DNA of 5,218 nucleotides, taken from positions 1 through 5,218 of the forward strand of contig CAMPIQ010000188.1 in NCBI GenBank assembly GCA_946886475.1, written 5' to 3'. The notes below the pieces were generated by a model. It was given only the letters and a program-made list of their open reading frames with translations. It did not search any database and was not told where the DNA came from. Shown here piece after piece: positions 1 through 5,218 of this stretch. This DNA comes from an uncultured Chitinophagales bacterium. GTDB taxonomy: Bacteria; Bacteroidota; Bacteroidia; Chitinophagales; Chitinophagaceae. The position numbers were made by a program, and so were the translations under genes. Every line of letters begins with the position of its first letter. The first letter of the stretch is position 1.

Positions 1-417
1 CAGGTAAGGGATTTTTCTGAAGACACAGGATATAAAACAACCGATAATATTGATATAAATTACAAAGATTCAACATATAAAAATGAACTTGGTTCATTCT
101 TTGATTATCTAACCTTTAAAATAAATTCATTTTTACATGCTCCTTCAGGAGAGGTCAAAAGTAAAGTGGAAAAGGTCTTAGGGAGATTTGCGATGCACCT
201 TCATTCTCTCAAAAATCAAAATAAATCTGAATCAAGAACAAAAAAAACAGGCAATTTGATTTCCTTCATCCCTTATTTTGGAAAAGCCATAATTATGAAG
301 AGGCGACTTTTTATTCAGAAAAGAAAAATGAGTTCAATTGTAAAAACCCAACAGGACCTTAAAAATCTGGAACTGATAAAAAAAATGATTTATTCTTATG
401 CTGAGCGGGTTGCATGA
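1..417 (+). CDS. 3' end of an unrecognised protein (5' truncated by the window edge)
   Basis: The frame is open from base 1 to the TGA at 415-417, giving 138 C-terminal residues. A GTG at 166 could be read as a start, but the open frame to its left and the lack of any upstream gap indicate a longer gene entering from outside the window. I do not recognise a family. The visible part is Lys/Asn/Ser-rich, strongly basic in its last 90 residues, and has a mildly hydrophobic patch (NLISFIPYFGKAII, about residues 84-97) followed by the basic stretch MKRR. No catalytic motif is visible. GC is very low, near 30% by hand counts of several lines. Its end overlaps the next gene by 20 nt, so it probably belongs to the same operon and may be another transferase or modifying enzyme for the polysaccharide; that role is inferred from context only. 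Confidence 0.7.
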   Translation, partial: QVRDFSEDTGYKTTDNIDINYKDSTYKNELGSFFDYLTFKINSFLHAPSGEVKSKVEKVLGRFAMHLHSLKNQNKSESRTKKTGNLISFIPYFGKAIIMKRRLFIQKRKMSSIVKTQQDLKNLELIKKMIYSYAERVA

Positions 418-1261
418 AACAAAAAGGGATGTATCTGTTATATATCTTTCGTGGTTACCCTACGGTACGGAATTTCTTAGCAAATTTATAGAGTCTTATA
501 AAAAGCACCCTTCTGGATTCAACCATAAACTTTATATTATTCTTAATGGAGTGGGTATCTCCGACAGTAAGTCCAATTTCTATGATTTGATTCAAAATAA
601 CCTGCCTGATGTAGAAGTTCTTGAACTGGATAATGGTCAGGATATTGATGCCTATTTTTATGCTGCAGCAAAAGTGAAATCTGATATTCTTTTTTTTCTT
701 AATTCCTTTAGTGAATTTCAAACAGCAGACTGGCTAAATAAATATATGACAGCATTTGATAAAAGCATTGGACTTTTGGGAACCACCGCTTCTTGTCAAA
801 GTCTTTATAACACAGCGCTTCTCGAAACAAAAAAAACATTAAATAATTTTAGATCTCTTTTTCAAATTCGCAACCTAAAGATGTTATTGAAGGCCCTTTT
901 TTACTGGCGCCTGCTCTTTTCGGCCTTCCCCAATCCACATATAAGAACAACAGGTTGGATGATCAGGCGTAACGATATGATGAAGGTGGCCAAAAAGGAT
1001 ATGAAAAGAAAATTTAATGCTTACCTTTTCGAAAGCGGGAAGAATTCACTTACAAATCAAATCATCAGGTTAGGATATGAGGTTGCCATCATAGGTAAAA
1101 ACGGAAATGTTTATACAATGGAAAAATGGAGAGAAAGCAATACTTTCTGGATGCAAAATCAGGAGAATGTTATGATCACGGATAACCAGACAGCTTTATA
1201 TCATAATGCAGAACCGTCTTATAAACGATATTTGAATTTACTTGCATGGGGTGAACAATGA
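398..1261 (+). CDS. putative glycosyltransferase, GT-A-like, no obvious DxD
   Basis: A 287-residue protein. The N-terminus (DVSVIYLSW, residues 11-19, then YIILNG at 46-51) looks like the first beta strands of a GT-A fold. QDIDAYFYAA (81-90) recalls the D-x-G/D-A-Y region of rhamnan-synthesis F-like proteins. Where a family 2 enzyme would carry DxD it has FFLNSFSE (99-106). Other distinctive blocks are FPNPHIRTTGW (177-187), FESGKNSLT (211-219), W244 with SNTFW (247-251), DNQT (262-265) and the terminal LAWG (282-285). From memory this set recurs in a family annotated only as hypothetical or glycosyltransferase-like; I cannot verify that here. The likely role is sugar transfer in glycan assembly. 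The frame opens at 389 after a TGA at 386-388, so the start must be ATG 398 or TTG 410. No Shine-Dalgarno is evident. It overlaps the upstream gene by 20 nt and the downstream gene by 4 nt. Confidence 0.75.
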   Translation: MLSGLHETKRDVSVIYLSWLPYGTEFLSKFIESYKKHPSGFNHKLYIILNGVGISDSKSNFYDLIQNNLPDVEVLELDNGQDIDAYFYAAAKVKSDILFFLNSFSEFQTADWLNKYMTAFDKSIGLLGTTASCQSLYNTALLETKKTLNNFRSLFQIRNLKMLLKALFYWRLLFSAFPNPHIRTTGWMIRRNDMMKVAKKDMKRKFNAYLFESGKNSLTNQIIRLGYEVAIIGKNGNVYTMEKWRESNTFWMQNQENVMITDNQTALYHNAEPSYKRYLNLLAWGEQ

Positions 1262-2262
1262 ATAAATTAAGTATCATATTACCCGTAAGAAATGGAGGCC
1301 ATCATTTTAAAAAATGCGTGAACTCCATCCTTGCTCAGACGGTTTCTGATTTTAACCTGCATATTCTGGATAATTGCAGCGATGATGGGTCCGGGGAATG
1401 GATTTCTAGCCTAAATGATCCCCGTATTATTTTAGTTACTTCAAGTAAACCTCTATCCATTGAGGAAAGTTGGGGACGCATAATTCACATACCCAAAAAT
1501 GAGTTTATAACGCTGATCGGACATGATGATTTACTTCACAGCAATTACCTGGAGAAGATGAGTCAATTAATTCTTGAGCATCCAAATGCAAGCTTATACC
1601 AGTCTCATTTCAATTTAATTGATAGTGCGGGTAAAGAAATCCGTAAGTGTAAACCAATGTCTGTTACTGAAAATGCCGGAGAATTCTTGAAATCAGTATT
1701 AAGTGGACGATTTGATCTTTATGGAACTGGCTTCATGATGAGGTCTCTTCATTATGACCAGCTTGGAGGAATTCCTATGTATCCTAATCTCCTTTTTGCC
1801 GATTTCGAACTGTGGATGAATTTCACCCGATTAAGTTATAAAGCTACGAGTTCAGATGAATGCTTTTCATACCGGTTACATCAAAGCACAACTAAAATCT
1901 CAAGTGATCTTAAAATGCATGAGGCTTTTTCCGTGTTTATCAATTATCTATTGCAATTAAAAAATAATGACAGGCATTTATCTTCCGTCATTAATAAATT
2001 TGGTCCTGAATTTATCATTCTTTACTGCAAGGGACTTTCTCATAGGCTTTTAAGAACGCCATTTAATCTCCGAAATGGTTTGAGTGTAAGAAAATTCGTT
2101 TATGAGTGTAAACAATTATCGGATAAAATATCACCCGGCAGTGGTGCTTTATTGGATTCTCAGTCTTCTATAAACCTGGCAAAATTTATAGATAGCAATT
2201 CACTATCAAGGCAATTATTTTTGTGGTTTAAACAAGTATTTCCAAAACCGGTATTTAAATGA
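1258..2262 (+). CDS. family 2 glycosyltransferase
   Basis: A 334-residue GT-A protein. The family 2 N-terminus is clear: LSIILPVRNGG (residues 4-14), the aligned SILAQT (23-28), the nucleotide-binding strand ending HILDNCSDDGS (35-45), and the metal-binding DxD equivalent IGHDDLL (87-93). A later acidic block, ADFELWMNF (181-189), sits where family 2 enzymes carry the catalytic base and is followed by a Tyr/His-rich YRLHQSTT stretch. The C-terminal 110 residues have no motif I recognise and no clear transmembrane helix, so the enzyme is probably cytoplasmic or peripheral. It should transfer a hexose or similar sugar from a nucleotide donor to a lipid-linked acceptor; specificity cannot be read. 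The ATG overlaps the previous stop in an ATGA arrangement, which implies translational coupling. The weak GGGGTG about 5 nt upstream could help initiation. Confidence 0.9.
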   Translation: MNKLSIILPVRNGGHHFKKCVNSILAQTVSDFNLHILDNCSDDGSGEWISSLNDPRIILVTSSKPLSIEESWGRIIHIPKNEFITLIGHDDLLHSNYLEKMSQLILEHPNASLYQSHFNLIDSAGKEIRKCKPMSVTENAGEFLKSVLSGRFDLYGTGFMMRSLHYDQLGGIPMYPNLLFADFELWMNFTRLSYKATSSDECFSYRLHQSTTKISSDLKMHEAFSVFINYLLQLKNNDRHLSSVINKFGPEFIILYCKGLSHRLLRTPFNLRNGLSVRKFVYECKQLSDKISPGSGALLDSQSSINLAKFIDSNSLSRQLFLWFKQVFPKPVFK

Positions 2263-2276
2263 TTACTATACTTTGA
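2259..2276 (+). other. five-codon mini-ORF bridging two glycosyltransferase genes
   Basis: An ATG at 2259-2261 overlaps the stop of the preceding gene as ATGA and reads M-I-T-I-L, then a TGA at 2274-2276. That stop overlaps the TTG start of the next gene (2273-2275) as TTGA. The arrangement is directly visible. One reading is a coupling device: ribosomes ending the upstream gene restart on the ATG, stop after five codons and restart on TTG. The other is that the ATG is the ancestral start of the downstream gene, now one base out of frame through a mutation or sequence error. It could also be chance in AT-rich DNA. Confidence 0.3.
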
Positions 2277-3280
2277 AGGACCTGAGTATCATCATAGTAA
2301 ATTATCATTCAGCTTCTTTAATCCTTGAATGTATCAGATCATTAATTCAATATAATGGCAGGTTGCAGTTTGAAATCATTGTCGTAGATAATTCGCCAGC
2401 TGATAACGACCGGCAAATGATCCTCAGCGGGTTTCCTTCCGTTAAATGGCTCCAGATGTCCTACAACTCCGGATTTGCCCGTGCTAATAATGCCGGCATT
2501 AGTGAGGCCGCAGCAAATACCATTTTATTATTAAATCCGGATACCATAGCTATCGACGATTCAATAACCCGGTGCTATGAAAAACTGAACGCTTCGCATT
2601 TTGTTGCCGCCGGTGTGCAGCAAATGGATGTGAACCAACAGCCGCAGATCTCCGGTAACTTCTTTGTGAAAGGCGGTCTTAATCATTTATTGCCTTTGCC
2701 CTATTGGGGTAACCTGATCAGGTGGATGGGCTACAGAACCGGAGCGAAAGTTCCTAATGTGAAAGAAGCCAGTCAGGTAGAAACTGTTGACTGGATCAGC
2801 GGTGCATTTTTAATGGTTAAAAAAGAGGCTATTGATAAGGCCGGGATGCTTGATGAAGATTTCTTTTTGTATGCCGAAGAAGTGGAATGGTGCAGCCGCC
2901 TGAAAAAAACCGGCGAATTATGCATATTCGGCGATCTTAAGATCATTCACCTGGAAGGAGCCATTATCAATACACAGGAAAGCGTACAGGAAAAAGGATA
3001 TTATAATCTCTTTGATAAAAAAGGACTGCAACTCATGGTATCCAATCACCTCCGGGTAAGAAAACAATATGGCGTGGCCTGGTTTCTTTTCCTTTTGCTG
3101 AATTATTCCTGGGGCGTGCCTGTATTCTTTTTAGCTTCTTTCCTGCATCGTTTATTTACTTTTCGCAATCCTTTCGGCGACTGGAATAAAGCCGGAAAAT
3201 TTGCGGTAAACGTTTTAAAACTCTGGTCATTATCTCCAAAGATCATTTCCAACAAGCCTTATTTTTATAAAATGATTTGA
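2273..3280 (+). CDS. rhamnosyltransferase-like (WbbL-type) family 2 glycosyltransferase
   Basis: A 335-residue protein matching the WbbL/rhamnosyltransferase branch of family 2. Visible motifs are LSIIIVNYHS (4-13), EIIVVDNSP (34-42), N65-S-GFARANNAGI (67-76), the DxD equivalent LLLNPDT (85-91), WISGAFLMVKKE (174-185), and the acceptor/catalytic segment DEDFFLYAEEVEW (194-206). A hydrophobic segment at about 267-291 (YGVAWFLFLLLNYSW onward) is probably membrane-associated. Branch members commonly use dTDP-rhamnose, but the sugar is not proven here. The start is TTG at 2273: in this frame there is no ATG or GTG between a TAG at 2189-2191 and the conserved N-terminus, and the next in-frame ATG (residue 49) would remove the first two strands. 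It follows the previous stop by 10 nt and is higher in GC than the genes to its left. It ends 33 nt before the convergent gene. Confidence 0.88.
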   Translation: MKDLSIIIVNYHSASLILECIRSLIQYNGRLQFEIIVVDNSPADNDRQMILSGFPSVKWLQMSYNSGFARANNAGISEAAANTILLLNPDTIAIDDSITRCYEKLNASHFVAAGVQQMDVNQQPQISGNFFVKGGLNHLLPLPYWGNLIRWMGYRTGAKVPNVKEASQVETVDWISGAFLMVKKEAIDKAGMLDEDFFLYAEEVEWCSRLKKTGELCIFGDLKIIHLEGAIINTQESVQEKGYYNLFDKKGLQLMVSNHLRVRKQYGVAWFLFLLLNYSWGVPVFFLASFLHRLFTFRNPFGDWNKAGKFAVNVLKLWSLSPKIISNKPYFYKMI

Positions 3281-3313
3281 GAGGATTTGGGAGTTTAATG
3301 TTGCTTTCAACAA
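3281..3313. other. convergent intergenic gap, no strong terminator
   Basis: Thirty-three bases separate the stop codons of the rightward and leftward operons. The only inverted repeat I find is a 5-bp stem with a 4-nt loop at 3299-3312 (TGTTG/CAACA), without a GC-rich stem or a following T-run on either strand. Transcription from both sides may therefore overlap here, or end by a route not visible in sequence. Confidence 0.6.
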
Positions 3314-4231
3314 TTACTTTCCAAGGAGTCCCTTCAGCGCGTCGATCCTGAATTTAATCACCGGCCAGGATCTCGAAGGATGGCCCCTGAAGGCATACCA
3401 GATTCCCAATACTACTGAACCGGCAAGTTTATATATATATTCAAAAATTTTTCTGATGTAAGCCCACCGGCTGATCGCTTTCATTCTTACGCTTTCTCCT
3501 CTTCCAATGCCCGAAGCAATGCGGTACATATAATGCGGAGTAAGTTTTTTTACTTCTACTATATGTTGTACCACAACTTCCGGATCGTACCAGATGGTTT
3601 TACCAAGGGCCTGTAGCCGCAGAAAAAAATCTTTGCCTTCTCCTCCTATGCGGAGCGTACCCACCACACCCGGTAAGGCGGTATTGAATCCGCCTATCTG
3701 GTCAAAATCTTTCTTACTTACGATCATATTTGATTCCAAAGGGTACCTGCCTTCCTTAAAAGGAACCCGTTCATCACTGTAGTCAAAATTGCCTACAAGG
3801 GAGGAAACAAAATGTGACATCCATTTTGGTTCAGCAGGAATGTATTTGGGAATGATCCTTCCTCCCAGTCCTGCAGCATCAGGATGTGCGGGAAAGAAAT
3901 TGATGATGCGTTCCAGGTAATCCGTTTCTGCTATGGCATCATCATCCATAAAGCATAGTAAGGGTGATCTCGCAAACGCGGCTCCGGTATTTCTGGCATA
4001 GCTGGCACCCTGACGGCGCTCGGTTATATAATGCAAATGAAATTCAGGATGCTTATTGATGTAATCCTGTACAAGATCACCTGTTTGATCAATACTGTTA
4101 TTGTCAACTACAAACACTTCAAACCTGCCCCGGTCAAGGGTTTGGTTGTACAGGCTTTCAACTGCGCCAATGATATAATCAGCCCTGTTATAAGAACAAA
4201 TGATCACTGATATTTCAGGAGACGGGTTCAT
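3314..4231 (-). CDS. family 2 glycosyltransferase with MDDD motif
   Basis: A 305-residue GT-A enzyme and the last gene of the leftward operon. Family 2 signatures are well preserved: ISVIICSYNRADY (residues 7-19), SLYNQT (26-31), FEVFVVDNNSIDQT (37-50), QGASYARNTG (74-83) and the metal-binding MDDD (95-98). Further on are EPKWMS (134-139), SNMIVSKKDF (167-176), GGFN (180-183) and the catalytic-region GGEGKDFFLRL (196-206). A moderately hydrophobic stretch near the C-terminus (about YKLAGSVVLGIWYAF) may touch the membrane. It probably adds one sugar during glycan assembly; donor and acceptor are unknown. The ATG overlaps the stop of the upstream family 4-like gene as ATGA, so the two are likely translated together. 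Hand counts of two lines inside it give about 52-55% GC, the highest in the window. Confidence 0.92.
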   Translation of the reverse strand: MNPSPEISVIICSYNRADYIIGAVESLYNQTLDRGRFEVFVVDNNSIDQTGDLVQDYINKHPEFHLHYITERRQGASYARNTGAAFARSPLLCFMDDDAIAETDYLERIINFFPAHPDAAGLGGRIIPKYIPAEPKWMSHFVSSLVGNFDYSDERVPFKEGRYPLESNMIVSKKDFDQIGGFNTALPGVVGTLRIGGEGKDFFLRLQALGKTIWYDPEVVVQHIVEVKKLTPHYMYRIASGIGRGESVRMKAISRWAYIRKIFEYIYKLAGSVVLGIWYAFRGHPSRSWPVIKFRIDALKGLLGK

Positions 4232-5218
4232 GAATGGACAAGTTCATTTATTTTTTGCGAAGCTTTTTCAGCAATGTTCTTCCAGTTGTAGTGGTCATAA
4301 AAAGATGTTGGCGTTTCATTGTTTGTTCGCTTCTGCAAAGCTATGATGGTATCAATGAACCGATCCCAGTCCTGGTCTTCAACTGTTACCAGTTTATTTC
4401 CACAAATTTCTTTCACCAGACCGGAAGCACCTGAAATTGTTGAAATGGCCGTGCAATGGTTGGCTATGGCCTCTATCAGTTTTGTTTTAACACCTGTGTC
4501 ATTTACAACAGGATTCAGGAATAGGTCAGCACTCTGATAATATTCATTCACATCAGTTACATAACCGGCATATACGATGTTATCTGCCTTGTTCATTTTT
4601 TCCAATAAGGCTTCCGGAGCCCTGTTGCCCGTGATAACAATTTTAAAATCATTTAATTTTTCTGACAATCCCGGCTCAATTTTTTCAATCAGACTGACCA
4701 CGGCGTCATAATTAGGTTTATAATCCAGGGTGCCGTTGAACAAAAGAATGGTTTCATCGGGATCAAAGCCCAGTTTTATTTTCAGTTCAGTTTTATTGTT
4801 TACAAAAGGTTGCTCCCCGGTTCCATATGTAATAACAGAACATTTTACGGGATCAAGATGAAAACTGCTGATGGCAAACCGCCTGTCTTCTTCACTGATA
4901 AAGAAATTATGATCCGACCTTCTGTGTATCCAGGATTCATACAGCTGGTAAAACCGCCACCACCATTTATTCATTTCCCTGAACCTTTTACTTTCAATAT
5001 TGTGGGAATGAATGATAAATGGCTTTCCTGTTCTTCGGTGCAGCCAGTAGGCCATCCAGGCTGAATAGGAATGTTCGGCTATGATCAGGTCAATTTTTTG
5101 ATCATGTACCAGTTGTTGTAATTTCTTTAACCTGGTTATATTGAAATATATCTTTTTATTTGTGAATAATATGCTTTCTGTGTTTACGTAAGTTCCTTTT
5201 TCATTATCGGAAGAAACG
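4228..5218 (-). CDS. GT-B (family 4-like) glycosyltransferase, 5' end beyond the window
   Basis: An ATG at 5053-5055 could be taken as the start, but the frame stays open to the right edge. It adds 54 residues that include IDLIIAEHSYSAW, the strand and loop before the N-terminal-domain core, so the gene is truncated by the window. About 329 residues are visible. HSHNIESKRF (70-79 from the first visible residue) closes the N-terminal Rossmann half. The C-terminal donor-binding half begins near ILLFNGTLDYKPN and includes KIVITGNR, VYAGYVTDVNEYYQSADLFLNP and GVKTKLIEAIA (glutamate at about 249). The first glutamate of the E-x7-E pattern is a threonine here and the usual A-x-G-x-P is ANHCT, variations seen in some family 4-like sugar transferases. 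It is cytoplasmic or peripheral and probably uses a nucleotide-sugar donor. It is the upstream partner of the MDDD family 2 gene, overlapping it by 4 nt. Confidence 0.88.
   Translation of the reverse strand, partial: VSSDNEKGTYVNTESILFTNKKIYFNITRLKKLQQLVHDQKIDLIIAEHSYSAWMAYWLHRRTGKPFIIHSHNIESKRFREMNKWWWRFYQLYESWIHRRSDHNFFISEEDRRFAISSFHLDPVKCSVITYGTGEQPFVNNKTELKIKLGFDPDETILLFNGTLDYKPNYDAVVSLIEKIEPGLSEKLNDFKIVITGNRAPEALLEKMNKADNIVYAGYVTDVNEYYQSADLFLNPVVNDTGVKTKLIEAIANHCTAISTISGASGLVKEICGNKLVTVEDQDWDRFIDTIIALQKRTNNETPTSFYDHYNWKNIAEKASQKINELVHS

Noticed and set aside
166..417. A separate small gene starting at GTG 166
   Set aside because: The same frame is open back to base 1 with similar residue composition, so this is the tail of a longer gene rather than an independent one.
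414..491. A 25-residue peptide from the ATG at 414
   Set aside because: It overlaps the transferase N-terminus in another frame and has no recognisable character. It is treated only as a possible out-of-frame start in the findings.
455..721. 88-codon open frame on the minus strand
   Set aside because: It lies wholly inside the 398-1261 transferase gene, has a low-complexity Lys/Ile-rich translation and no recognisable motif. It is a shadow frame.
3299..3312. Stem-loop TGTTG-CTTT-CAACA as an intrinsic terminator
   Set aside because: The stem is only 5 bp with two G-C pairs, and there is no T-run after it on either strand.
3427..3440. TA-rich dinucleotide run resembling a promoter element or repeat
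   Set aside because: It encodes part of the C-terminus of the MDDD transferase (an Ile-Tyr stretch) and has no paired element around it.
3594..3782. 62-codon open frame on the plus strand
   Set aside because: It is antisense to the well-supported MDDD family 2 gene, and its Pro/Ser/Lys-rich translation has no domain character.
4234..5064. Three plus-strand open frames (4234-4434, 4319-4537, 4810-5064)
   Set aside because: All lie opposite the family 4-like gene, whose motifs are clear, and their translations show no family signature.

Overview
This 5.2 kb window is a block of glycosyltransferase genes from what looks like a surface-polysaccharide locus (O-antigen, capsule or exopolysaccharide type). 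The organism is probably a member of the Bacteroidota, perhaps of the Chitinophaga/Sphingobacterium kind. That is an inference from low to moderate GC, tight gene packing without clear Shine-Dalgarno sequences, and protein character. No rRNA, tRNA or taxonomic marker gene is present to settle it.

Layout. Four genes point rightward. They are the 3' end of an unrecognised gene (1-417), a putative GT-A-like transferase without an obvious DxD (398-1261), a family 2 glycosyltransferase (1258-2262), and a WbbL/rhamnosyltransferase-like family 2 glycosyltransferase with a C-terminal hydrophobic segment (2273-3280). After a 33-bp convergent gap come two leftward genes. These are a family 2 glycosyltransferase with a clear MDDD motif (3314-4231) and, upstream of it, a GT-B/family 4-like glycosyltransferase (4228 to the right edge) whose 5' end lies outside the window. 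Junctions are tight: two 4-nt ATGA overlaps, one 20-nt overlap and one 10-nt gap. The window therefore shows the tail ends of two convergent operons. Promoters for both lie outside it, and I see no convincing terminator, RNA gene, insertion sequence or CRISPR array.

How the genes work together. The likely scheme is sequential: each transferase adds one sugar from a nucleotide-sugar donor to a growing lipid-linked glycan at the cytoplasmic face of the inner membrane. Donors and acceptors cannot be read from the sequence. No flippase, polymerase or sugar-nucleotide synthesis gene is visible.

Most notable points: a GC rise from about 30% at the left to about 50% in the first leftward gene, suggesting genes of mixed origin; two gene junctions where an ATGA-type start sits one base out of frame with the gene it would serve; a TTG start preceded by a five-codon mini-ORF; and several 8-nt homopolymers in the AT-rich left genes. 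I see no evidence of a wholly new system; the window reads as ordinary polysaccharide assembly with some unusual junctions and one poorly characterised transferase family.
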